Positions 15,993 through 24,728 of a stretch of 64,000 bases of DNA are shown here, in pieces; positions within the stretch are counted from its first letter, which is position 1; each line of letters opens with the position of its first letter. The notes under the pieces were generated by a model, which saw nothing but the letters and a program-made list of their open reading frames with translations, had not been told where the DNA came from and searched no databases. The DNA is from an uncultured Verrucomicrobiota bacterium. Its GTDB lineage: Bacteria > Verrucomicrobiota > Verrucomicrobiia > Opitutales > Seribacteraceae. The stretch is taken from positions 31,142 through 95,141 of the forward strand of contig CACFTI010000005.1 of the NCBI GenBank assembly GCA_902569115.1, read 5' to 3'. The position numbers were made by a program, and so were the translations under genes.

Positions 15993-18900
15993 ATGAAATT
16001 CATCCTTACAAATTTGTGCTCTCTTTTGCTGGTCATCGCGGGTTTTGCCAAGGACAAACATCCGAATGTCGTCACCCTCCTTGTCGACGATCTCGGATAT
16101 CGTGATCTCGGCTGTTACGGGGGGCCTGTTAAGACTCCCATTCTCGACAATTTGGCCACTGGGGGCGTTCGTTTCACCGACTTTCACTCGGGAGCCCCTG
16201 GCTGCTCGCATTCGCGAGCCACCTTCCTTACGGGCCGCCACCACTATCGCACAGGTGTTTACTCCGTCATCACCGAACGGCTTCACAAGATGCATCTGCT
16301 GAAAAGCGAAACGACCATCGCCGAAGTGCTTAAGGAAAACGGCTATGCCACCGCTCACTTTGGGAAGTGGCACCTCGGTATGCCGGTAAACAATCGCGAC
16401 AACCCCACCCCTGCCGAACATGGCTTCGACTACTGGTTCGGCCTCGTTAACGGTCCGGGTCCCAGCCACAAGAACCCAACCCAGTTTCTGCGCAATGGTA
16501 AACGCGTGGGAGAGATGAAAGGTTACTCCTGTCAAATCGTTGTCGATGAGGCTCTCACCTGGCTTAATGAAAAGCGCGACGCCAAGGAACCCTTCTTTCT
16601 CAATCTTTGGTTCAACGAACCCCACGCTCCGATCGCGGCACCCGATGAGATCGTTTCCCAGTATGGTGCGCTCAACGATCAGGCCGCAATCTACAGCGGC
16701 ACCATCGACAACACCGACCGGGCGATTGGACGACTCATTGCAAGACTTGAAAAACTTGGGGAGCTAGAGAACACCATCATCGTCTACGCCTCCGATAACG
16801 GCAGCTACCGACCGGAGCGTAACGGAGAACTTCGCGGCCAGAAAGGATCTCAATTCGAAGGCGGGCATCGAGTCCCCGGCATCTTTTACTGGAAGGGCGG
16901 AATCCCCGGAGGACGTGTTGAGGACAAGCCCGCTGGTGTCGTCGACCTTCTTCCCACGCTCTGTGGATTGATCGGCATCAAGAAACCCGCGAATGTCCAC
17001 CTTGACGGCTCTGACCTCGCACCTCTGCTTACCAAGTCCGGCAAATTCAAGAGGCATCAGCCTCTCTTTTGGATAACAGGTGGAAATATGGTCATCCGAA
17101 TGGGTGATCACACTCTTTTTGCCTCCGGCACTGCGAAATCACCGATCGACTTGAAAGCGGCAAGTCGACTTACCGAGCAAATCAAGCAAGTCCTCGGTGA
17201 TGATCTTGAAAAAGTGTTGGACGGAAGGGATGTTAAGGATCTTCGTAACCGCCTGTTTAATATCGAGAGATTAGCCGATCCCGAGGCCGATCGCCTGAAG
17301 AGACAACTCAGGGAATTGTTCTACTTCAACGAAGCGTGGATCCCTGAACTCAAGAAGAGTGAGCTCGGCCGTGCCCAACAACTCTATGACCTATCGAAGG
17401 ATCTCAGTCAGCAAAACAACATCGTAAAAGACCACCCCAAACTTGTTGCCCGAATGAAAAAGAAAGCCGAGGTCATCTATGCGAGCGTCATGGCCGATGC
17501 TCCAGAATGGCTCACCACTGAAGAATTGGACGCCGCAATTAAGCCCCGAGGAAACGAACCGCAACGATCTGCCATCGGACTACCCGACAACGATATCGCA
17601 AAGCTCCTCGCCCGTATAGATAAGAATGACCTTCCAGACGGCTATCATGGAAGCCGACATCAGCCTTATGTCGATCGCATTATGGCCGGTCTTAAACCCG
17701 AACAGCGTGCCCGTGTCGGCCAACTCTGGAAAGATAAACGTCGGCTCGATTCTGATATACCCAACCCGGGAGCCTCCTTCGTTAGAATTCTTACACATAT
17801 TGCTAAAGAGAATCAAAAGAGTAAACAGTCCAACTTAATGAAGAGTGCTGAGAGTTGGGCTCATTGGCGCGGACCCAGTGCAAACGGAGTCGTTCCTTCG
17901 GCGAAACCACCCACCCACTGGAGCGAGAAAAAAAATATCCGATGGAAAGTGCCAATTGATGGAGCAGGTGCATCTACTCCGATTATTTGGAATGATAAAA
18001 TCTTTCTTTTGTCAGTAATTGATACGGGGAAAGTGGATCCTTCTCTGCCTCGTCCGGAAGATCAGCCCAAGAGAGTCTTTGATATCACTCATCCAAATAC
18101 TGAGTTTAAGTTTCTAGTTCTTTGTCTGGATCGCAAAAATGGTAAAGAGTTATGGAGAAGGGTGGCTACCCGCTTAATTCCACATGAGGGAACTCACCGG
18201 GATAATAACTACGCTTCAGCCTCTCCCACCACAGATGGTAAGTTGCTCTATTGCTGGTTTGGGTCGGCAGGATTGTTCTGTTATGACTTGGAAGGTAATA
18301 AGGTTTGGGAGCGTAACTTAGGTGAGGTCAAGATCGGAGCAAGTCTGGGGGAGGGGTGTTCGCCCGTTTTGTATAAGGACAAATTGGTTATTCTTAGGGA
18401 CAATCGCGGACAGTCGACCATACAGGTTTTGAATGCAAAAAATGGAGCAACCATTTGGAAGAAAAACCGGAACACCCGGAACGGTTGGGCCACACCCGCA
18501 GTTGTTGAACATGAAGGAAAAGTCCAGGTCATCACTACTGCATCCAGACCGGAAGCTGGCAATCGCAAGACTCCCGGTAAAGTGATCAGCTATGACCTTG
18601 AAAATGGAAACATAATCTGGGAATATTCGGGTCTTACGGACAATGCGATCCCGTGCCCGATCGTGGAGAATGGTGTGGCATACTGTATGACGGGTTACTT
18701 AGGTTTTTCCTTAGTCGCGGTGCCGATTTCTGGAAAAGGGGAACAGTCGCAAAACATTTTGTGGAGGAGAGAATTGGGCACCCCTTATGTCCCGTCTCCC
18801 ATATTGTATGATGGACTTCTTTATTTCACCCAGTCCAACCAGGCCATTCTTTCCTGTGTCGATGCAAAAACGGGCAAGGTTCTCATGGAGCGGACCCGTT

Positions 18901-19124
18901 TGCCCGGATTGTCAAATGTCTACGCTTCCCTAGTTGGAGCAGGTAATCATATTTATGTTGTTGGGCGCTACGGTAAGACGGCGGTGCTCAAAAGAACGGG
19001 GAAGTTCGACTTGGTGGCTACGAACACCTTGTCCGATCGCTTTGATGCCTCGCCCGCAGTAGTAGGTGATCAACTTTTCCTGCGTGGACATAAATCTCTC
19101 TACTGTATTGGTAAGCTAAACTGA
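15993..19124 (+). CDS. Sulfatase fused to PQQ-like beta-propeller
   Basis: The start is placed at the ATG at 15993, 14 codons inside the track ORF, to give the signal peptide MKFILTNLCSLLLVIAGFA; the product is 1043 residues. Residues about 22-605 are a complete S1 sulfatase: LLVDDLGYRDLGCYGG, active site CSHSRATFLTG (Cys71, with His at the third position), YASDNGSYRPERNG, and the SFVRILTH segment that I recall near the end of such sulfatases. A short hydrophilic linker leads to a PQQ-like propeller (about 616-1043) starting SWAHWRGPSANG. The sulfatase part prefers C-ending codons more than the propeller part and the signal peptide do. An in-frame ATG at 17838 begins just before the propeller. 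Activity would be desulfation with glycan or surface binding; this is inference. Confidence 0.85.
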   Translation: MKFILTNLCSLLLVIAGFAKDKHPNVVTLLVDDLGYRDLGCYGGPVKTPILDNLATGGVRFTDFHSGAPGCSHSRATFLTGRHHYRTGVYSVITERLHKMHLLKSETTIAEVLKENGYATAHFGKWHLGMPVNNRDNPTPAEHGFDYWFGLVNGPGPSHKNPTQFLRNGKRVGEMKGYSCQIVVDEALTWLNEKRDAKEPFFLNLWFNEPHAPIAAPDEIVSQYGALNDQAAIYSGTIDNTDRAIGRLIARLEKLGELENTIIVYASDNGSYRPERNGELRGQKGSQFEGGHRVPGIFYWKGGIPGGRVEDKPAGVVDLLPTLCGLIGIKKPANVHLDGSDLAPLLTKSGKFKRHQPLFWITGGNMVIRMGDHTLFASGTAKSPIDLKAASRLTEQIKQVLGDDLEKVLDGRDVKDLRNRLFNIERLADPEADRLKRQLRELFYFNEAWIPELKKSELGRAQQLYDLSKDLSQQNNIVKDHPKLVARMKKKAEVIYASVMADAPEWLTTEELDAAIKPRGNEPQRSAIGLPDNDIAKLLARIDKNDLPDGYHGSRHQPYVDRIMAGLKPEQRARVGQLWKDKRRLDSDIPNPGASFVRILTHIAKENQKSKQSNLMKSAESWAHWRGPSANGVVPSAKPPTHWSEKKNIRWKVPIDGAGASTPIIWNDKIFLLSVIDTGKVDPSLPRPEDQPKRVFDITHPNTEFKFLVLCLDRKNGKELWRRVATRLIPHEGTHRDNNYASASPTTDGKLLYCWFGSAGLFCYDLEGNKVWERNLGEVKIGASLGEGCSPVLYKDKLVILRDNRGQSTIQVLNAKNGATIWKKNRNTRNGWATPAVVEHEGKVQVITTASRPEAGNRKTPGKVISYDLENGNIIWEYSGLTDNAIPCPIVENGVAYCMTGYLGFSLVAVPISGKGEQSQNILWRRELGTPYVPSPILYDGLLYFTQSNQAILSCVDAKTGKVLMERTRLPGLSNVYASLVGAGNHIYVVGRYGKTAVLKRTGKFDLVATNTLSDRFDASPAVVGDQLFLRGHKSLYCIGKLN

Positions 19125-19399
19125 ATTCTCAAACTGGGGATTTAAGTAAGACTGATGGGGCTTACATCAAATATGAATGACTAATAAATTGCATATTTAT
19201 CCATAAATAAAAGTATACCTGTCGGTTTCTCTCTCAGGTATTTGCGGTTCGTTGATAGAGCCTTCGTTCGCATCCAGTTTACCATCGGTAAAAAACCGGA
19301 TGGATCCAATTATTAACATTTCTTTTTACTTGTTAATAACGAGTTTTAATCTAGTAATACTAATCCCCACTTTTATTACCCCATCATAAATCCCCAATC
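19125..19399 (+). other. Intergenic leader of the chemosensory operon
   Basis: This 275-base gap precedes cheA. Two hairpins are visible: ATACCTG (19215-19221) pairing with CAGGTAT (19235-19241), and a compound one where TTTACC/GGTAAA (19278-19292) sits inside CATCC/GGATG (19271-19302). Neither is followed by a T-run, so they are not clear terminators. The last 70 bases are AT-rich and probably carry the promoter, but I see no convincing -35/-10 pair. Confidence 0.4.
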
Positions 19400-22072
19400 A
19401 TGAATCGAGAAGACGAAGTCTTTAAAAATTTCCTTGTGGAAATGGGTGAAAAGCTGGACGAGTTAGAGGGCGGTTTGGCTGAATTGGAAGAAGGTTTTTC
19501 TCAGGATGTGGTTAATAAGCTATTTCGTGCGGTTCATACTATTAAAGGAGGAGGAGGGTTTTTCGGATTAGTCAAAGTTTCAGAGCTTTCTCACATATTT
19601 GAGGATTTACTCATGAAGGTACGGGAAGGTGATCTTTCATATTCTGAAGAGATGATTGGTCCCTTCTATTCTGCATGTGATGCCCTCAAGGGAATGCATG
19701 AATCCGAAGACTTGGGGAATAGCCTTGATATCACTCAGATTTGTTCAGAATTAAAAGCGGTGGAAGGTAGTGATAAAATACCTGAGTCCACCCTTACCGA
19801 AAAAAGCGACCATGAACCGACGGAAATAGTCTGGGAAAAAGACTCTACAGAGGTCTTGGAACCGGAGGAGCCACAGGCGAGCAATCAGGCAAATCGTAAA
19901 GTGGAGAAGGTAGCCGCTGTTTCAGGAACTAAAGAAGTCAAAGAGGCTTCCCCATCCAAAAAATCGCAAGCAAAACAAATTCCCACTACCGATAATAAGG
20001 GCAGTCAAAATGAGACCATCCGGGTGAAGGTCGATCTCCTTAACAAACTGATGGAGCTTACTGGAGAGATCGTATTGGGCAGAAATCAACTCCTCAGACA
20101 ATTCGCCGATATGGAAGATAAATCCAATATGGTGGCGATGGCCCATATGATTTCCGATCTCCAGCAGCTCGTTTTGCAAACCCGGATGCAACCCATTGGA
20201 GGAACTTTTACCAAATTTAAGCGAATCGTCAGGGATCTTGCGAAACAACTGGATAAGCCAATTGATTTGGTGATCAAGGGTGAGGATACGGAACTGGACC
20301 GGAGTATTATTGAATCTCTTTCCGACCCGCTTACTCATTTGATTCGAAATTGTGCCGATCATGGTTTGGAGGATCCCTCAACCAGAGTTGGTCAGGGAAA
20401 AGATCGTGTAGGTACAGTTTTATTGGAGGCAAAACATGAAGGTGGACAGGTGGTCATCACCGTAGAGGATGATGGAAAAGGTATTGATGCGGAAAAAGTC
20501 AAAGCCAAGGCAATTGCCAATAATGTAATCTCTTCTGCAGAGGCTGAGTCGATGGGGGAGAACGAGGCGGCAAAACTTATCTTTCACCCCGGTTTATCAA
20601 CCGCGGAAGAAGTCACCAGTCTTTCAGGCAGGGGGGTAGGGATGGATGTGGTGAAATCAACTTTTGAAAAGTTGGGCGGTGCCATTGATCTGGAAACAAA
20701 TATTGGTAAGGGCACCAAGGTGATTATTCATCTGCCTACAACTTTGACGATTATGTCATCTCTGATTGTTCGAATTGAGGGAGACCGTTATGCGGTTCCC
20801 CATTCGGAGTTGAAGGAAGTCATTTTGGTAAGGCCCGAGGATGAAATCCAAATTGAAAAGATTCGTGAACGGGATGTCTATCGCTTACGCGGTACTCTTA
20901 TCCCGATTCTTTCAATGGAGGAAATTACCGGAGTTTCCAAAAGGGAAGAGACAAGCAGTGAAACAATTAGCAGAAATGGAGAGGTACTCTTTTTAGTACT
21001 GCACTCCGGTCTTAACCAATTCGGACTTCTGATTGACTCGATTGATCATACCGAGGAGATCGTGGTCAAGCCACTTGCACAGATTCTTAGCCGTCATACC
21101 TTTTATGCTGGCAGTTCGATTTTGGGAGACAGTGATGTGGCTATGGTCTTAAGTGCCAATGGAATTTGCCAGAGTCATAAACTTCATATTCACGATCTTG
21201 AAACGAATATAAAGACCAATAAGTCACTCGCTGAAATGCAGATATTGGACTTACAGGAAAAACAGGACCTGATGGTTTTTCGTTATTCGAAAGGCGAACA
21301 ACTGGCTATTCCCTTATCTTTGGTGTTCAAGGTCGAACAAATTGAAGTCTCCCAGATTCAAAAAATCTCAGATAATCATTTCATCAACTTGGAAGGTAAA
21401 AATATCCTGTTGTTGTACTTGGATAAATATTTGTCTCTCAAACCTTTACCGGATGGATTGGAAACTTTCTATATTATCACTCCAAAAATTAAGGATTTTG
21501 AAGTTGGGATCGTTGCTTCTTCGATCGAAGAATCCGTTCATACCAGATTAAATTTGGATAACCCGCCGATTAATCAGAATGCTATTCTTGGCATAACCAC
21601 TATTCGGGAAAAAATAACTTTCCTGGTGGATTTATTTAGCCTGGCTGAACAGGTATCTCCCGAAAGGTTTAAAAGAATTGATCTTGAAGGAAGGCCTGAA
21701 CAAGATCGTTTGTTGGTAGTCGAAGATACTCCTTTTTTCCGTGATTTGGAGAAAACTTATTTTGAGTCCGTTGGGTTTCGGGTAACACTCGCAAACAACG
21801 GACAGGAGGCCCTCGATTTATTAATGGAAAGACCAAGATATTTCAACCTGGTGGTTTCAGATATCGTCATGCCGGTCATGGATGGTTATGAATTAGTCAA
21901 AAGTATGAAATCCAGTGAGAAGCTCGATCACATCCCTGTGATTGCACTCACCTCCTTTACCGAAGAACAGAGCAGGGAAAAAGCATTGGCAGCAGGTTTT
22001 GATGGCTATGCTATAAAAACGAATAAAGAAAACATCCTGCGGGCTGTTGAACAATTTTTGATAGAGGAGTAG
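19400..22072 (+). CDS. cheA: Hybrid CheA histidine kinase with two CheW domains and a receiver
   Basis: A cytoplasmic 890-residue kinase with the CheA order. The Hpt (P1) domain has the phosphorylated His46 in HTIKGGGGFFG. An acidic linker (125-200) leads to the P3 dimerisation helices (VDLLNKLMELTGEIVLGRN) and the HATPase P4 domain with N-box HLIRNCADHGLE, G1 DDGKGID and G2 GRGVGMDVV. Two CheW-like P5 domains follow (about 455-590 and 610-740), where ordinary CheA has one. The C-terminus is a receiver (770-890) with the phosphoacceptor Asp near 820 in SDIVMPVMDG. It should phosphorylate its own receiver and that of the downstream cyclase. The CheW gene starts three bases after its stop, behind a good GAGGAG ribosome binding site. 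Confidence 0.93.
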   Translation: MNREDEVFKNFLVEMGEKLDELEGGLAELEEGFSQDVVNKLFRAVHTIKGGGGFFGLVKVSELSHIFEDLLMKVREGDLSYSEEMIGPFYSACDALKGMHESEDLGNSLDITQICSELKAVEGSDKIPESTLTEKSDHEPTEIVWEKDSTEVLEPEEPQASNQANRKVEKVAAVSGTKEVKEASPSKKSQAKQIPTTDNKGSQNETIRVKVDLLNKLMELTGEIVLGRNQLLRQFADMEDKSNMVAMAHMISDLQQLVLQTRMQPIGGTFTKFKRIVRDLAKQLDKPIDLVIKGEDTELDRSIIESLSDPLTHLIRNCADHGLEDPSTRVGQGKDRVGTVLLEAKHEGGQVVITVEDDGKGIDAEKVKAKAIANNVISSAEAESMGENEAAKLIFHPGLSTAEEVTSLSGRGVGMDVVKSTFEKLGGAIDLETNIGKGTKVIIHLPTTLTIMSSLIVRIEGDRYAVPHSELKEVILVRPEDEIQIEKIRERDVYRLRGTLIPILSMEEITGVSKREETSSETISRNGEVLFLVLHSGLNQFGLLIDSIDHTEEIVVKPLAQILSRHTFYAGSSILGDSDVAMVLSANGICQSHKLHIHDLETNIKTNKSLAEMQILDLQEKQDLMVFRYSKGEQLAIPLSLVFKVEQIEVSQIQKISDNHFINLEGKNILLLYLDKYLSLKPLPDGLETFYIITPKIKDFEVGIVASSIEESVHTRLNLDNPPINQNAILGITTIREKITFLVDLFSLAEQVSPERFKRIDLEGRPEQDRLLVVEDTPFFRDLEKTYFESVGFRVTLANNGQEALDLLMERPRYFNLVVSDIVMPVMDGYELVKSMKSSEKLDHIPVIALTSFTEEQSREKALAAGFDGYAIKTNKENILRAVEQFLIEE

Positions 22073-22075
22073 ACG

Positions 22076-22552
22076 ATGTTATATTCCACTTTTTATCTTG
22101 GAAATACCCAAATGGCCGTGCCCATTCCATGCATTTTGGAGATTGGTAGATCCTTCAATTTTCACCCCGTTCGGGGAGCACCGGAAGTGATTGACGGGTT
22201 GATTAATCTGCGAGGTAAAGTAGTCACCATTGTGAACTTGGGCCTTGCTTTCGAAGAATCAAAAATTGCACCTTCAGATGAGTCGAGAATCTTTATTTTT
22301 AAGAATAATTCCGAACTTAAGGAGGTAGCTGATTCGGACTTGGTCACTGAAACCGCCCCCGATAATATTGGCATCCATGTCGATCGTATTTCGGATGTAA
22401 TTCGGGTCGAAAATGAAGAATTGCAGTCGGTGCCGGCCAATATGGTGCATCCATTTTATAAGCATGTGGTCCGGCGTGGTGAGTCTTTCATTATCATTCT
22501 TGAACCTTCTAAGATTTTAAACCTTCACGAAACCCCTGATCTTTTATCATGA
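22076..22552 (+). CDS. cheW: CheW-like adaptor
   Basis: A 158-residue single CheW domain. It begins with STFYLGNTQMAVPIPCILEIGR, has the family core PEVIDGLINLRGKVVTIVNL, and ends with a conserved hydrophobic ILEPSKIL strand. It couples a receptor to CheA in chemosensory arrays. The stop overlaps the next start by four bases (ATGA), so CheW and the tandem-Cache protein are translationally coupled, which supports a direct partnership between these two. The gene is cytoplasmic with no signal or membrane segment. Confidence 0.9.
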   Translation: MLYSTFYLGNTQMAVPIPCILEIGRSFNFHPVRGAPEVIDGLINLRGKVVTIVNLGLAFEESKIAPSDESRIFIFKNNSELKEVADSDLVTETAPDNIGIHVDRISDVIRVENEELQSVPANMVHPFYKHVVRRGESFIIILEPSKILNLHETPDLLS

Positions 22553-24711
22553 GCGAGGCAAAAAACATAAAATTCAACATCTACAACCCGATCATTACCT
22601 ACGAACACAGGGCGGCCTACGATATGATTGTAAGTCACCTACAGGAAATTTTCCCGATTTGTAACCAGGGTAAATGTAAGGCTCTCGAAGTTAGCGATGA
22701 TCCTCAGAAACAAAAACAGATCAATGATCTGATGGAAAAAGTGGAATTCTTTTCCAATAGCCTGATTACCATAACCAAAATATTTTTTGATCAGCTTTAT
22801 CGAGCGAAGCAAACTTCTTCCCAGTCAATTTCTCAATCCACAGCGATGATCAAAATTGATATGATCGAAAGGAATCTGCTTGAGCGCACCTGTGACGTTC
22901 GATGGTGGGCACTTGAGAAAGCCTTTTGGGAATGCATTACTCTTTCCACCAATTCCAAGGGCACCGGCAAAGGCAAGAGCGGCACAAGTTCGAATGCCAA
23001 AGCAATTAAGGAAGCGGTTGATTTGGCATGCACAAGGCTCGAAGATATTAGAAATTCATACACTCTATATCGTGATCTGGTGATTACAGATACCAATGGA
23101 ATTATTATTGCCAATTCCAATGCGGAACGCCGATCCCAAGTCATTGGAATGGATGTTTCGGATGAAGAGTGGTTTCAGAAAGCTTTGGAAACAAAGGATG
23201 GTTCTGAATATTTCGTGCAGGATGTTTCCAAATCAAAGATGGAAGATATGGACGCATTAATCTATTCGACCGCTCTTCGAGCCAATGGTGACGAACAGGG
23301 CAATGTGATCGGAGCCATGGGAGTGCTCTTTGATTTTCAAGGTGAATCCCAAATTATACTGAATGATTATTTACCCAAAGATTCCGAAGAACAGACCTTA
23401 GAGGGATGGTTTTCCTTTTTTACCAATAAAGATGGTAAGGTAATCTGTTCAAGTGATGAGAGCTTTGTGCCCAGCGGTCAAATGGCTGATCTACCGAGAA
23501 ATCATCGAAATCTCACTCATGCGGGGGATGTGATCGTTTCTACCGGTTCCGTATGTGGAAATCGTTCTCTGATTGTTTCTCATAAGAGCGAAGGTTTTGA
23601 TGAATACAAAGGGTTGGGGTGGACCAGCCATCTCGTGCTTCCAGAGTCTGCGATGTTCGAAAGATCTGTGACAAATGAAGATTATGGAATTTCTCCGCAG
23701 GAATTGATGAATTCCAAATTAATTCCTGAAAAAAACCAGCAGACCTACAGAGAGATTCAGCGAAATAAGGGGGATATCCAATTAATCTCAATCAACGGTA
23801 TTATTCTGGCAACGGATTTGGGTAAGGCGGGTACGAGTTTTATTCCTATTTTCGACCAGATCACCACCACCGGTAATTCTACCACCGGAAAGATGGAGGA
23901 GCTACTTTCCGAGATGTCGTCCGATATGCTTGAGCAGAATCTCAAAGCCCTCGAAAATTTCAGTAAGCAGGCGATCGATTTAATTGACCGCAATTTGTTC
24001 GAACGTGCCGCTGATGTTCGATGGTGGTCTACCGATCATGCTTTTTGGGAAGCCTTGCAGGAAGGATCCGAAGAAAAGTTTGAGGAGGCTGCTAAGCGTC
24101 TTGGTATCATAAACGCTTCTTACACAATGTACCGGGATCTTGTGATTGCAGATTCGAATGGTCGGATCGTGGCCAACTCCAAGTCTGAAAACCGCGATAA
24201 ATTGAAAAGAATGAATGTATCGGAGCAATCATGGTTCCGGCAGGGCATGCAGATTGCAAGGTCTGTTCAGTTTGGGGTCCAGGATGTCTGTGACAGTGAT
24301 CTCGAAAACGAAGAGACTTCATTAATCTATTGTGGAGGAATTCTCGAGAATGGACAAAGAGAAGGCAAGGTTCTCGGGGTTCTTGGAATTCTTTTCGATT
24401 GGGAAAATTTAGTTCATCCTATTCTTGAGGGTTGTTTACCTAGAATTAAGGGAGAAGTTGTCGATGGAGGTGTTGCCTTTTATGTTAATGAAGAGCAAAG
24501 AGTGATAGCTTCGACAGATTCAGAAAATTTTAAAATCGGACAAGTCGTCAATTTGCCCAGTGAAAACCTTAACTTGGAAGTTGGAGAATCCGCATCAGGT
24601 ATTTTCACGGCCAATGATAAGAAATATATTATCGGCTCATCGCGAACACAGGGATATCGTGAGTACAAAGGTCTTGGCTGGACAGCTCATGTGGTTCGTC
24701 CAATAGACTGA
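22549..24711 (+). CDS. Soluble tandem-Cache sensor-like protein
   Basis: A 720-residue protein made of two similar modules, about 95-375 and 470-720. Each starts with a helix containing a RNLxERxxDVRWW motif (NLLERTCDVRWW and NLFERAADVRWW), continues into SYTLYRDLVITDTNG / SYTMYRDLVIADSNG, typical of a Cache/PDC ligand-binding fold, and ends with EYKGLGWT. A helical and beta segment links them (INGIILATDLGKAGTSF). I see no signal peptide, no membrane-spanning segment and no methyl-accepting signalling hairpin. Cache domains normally face the periplasm, so a cytoplasmic tandem copy is odd. It probably takes the receptor position in this operon, sensing a cytoplasmic ligand and feeding CheW/CheA. 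Ligand and mechanism are unknown. Confidence 0.75.
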   Translation: MSEAKNIKFNIYNPIITYEHRAAYDMIVSHLQEIFPICNQGKCKALEVSDDPQKQKQINDLMEKVEFFSNSLITITKIFFDQLYRAKQTSSQSISQSTAMIKIDMIERNLLERTCDVRWWALEKAFWECITLSTNSKGTGKGKSGTSSNAKAIKEAVDLACTRLEDIRNSYTLYRDLVITDTNGIIIANSNAERRSQVIGMDVSDEEWFQKALETKDGSEYFVQDVSKSKMEDMDALIYSTALRANGDEQGNVIGAMGVLFDFQGESQIILNDYLPKDSEEQTLEGWFSFFTNKDGKVICSSDESFVPSGQMADLPRNHRNLTHAGDVIVSTGSVCGNRSLIVSHKSEGFDEYKGLGWTSHLVLPESAMFERSVTNEDYGISPQELMNSKLIPEKNQQTYREIQRNKGDIQLISINGIILATDLGKAGTSFIPIFDQITTTGNSTTGKMEELLSEMSSDMLEQNLKALENFSKQAIDLIDRNLFERAADVRWWSTDHAFWEALQEGSEEKFEEAAKRLGIINASYTMYRDLVIADSNGRIVANSKSENRDKLKRMNVSEQSWFRQGMQIARSVQFGVQDVCDSDLENEETSLIYCGGILENGQREGKVLGVLGILFDWENLVHPILEGCLPRIKGEVVDGGVAFYVNEEQRVIASTDSENFKIGQVVNLPSENLNLEVGESASGIFTANDKKYIIGSSRTQGYREYKGLGWTAHVVRPID

Positions 24712-24728
24712 AACAAAGTCGTTTCTGT

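Noticed and set aside
15750-16625. 291-aa open frame on the minus strand
   Set aside because: It spans the end of one real gene and the start of the next on the opposite strand and encodes no recognisable domain. It results from the C-rich codons of the sulfatase and is a shadow.
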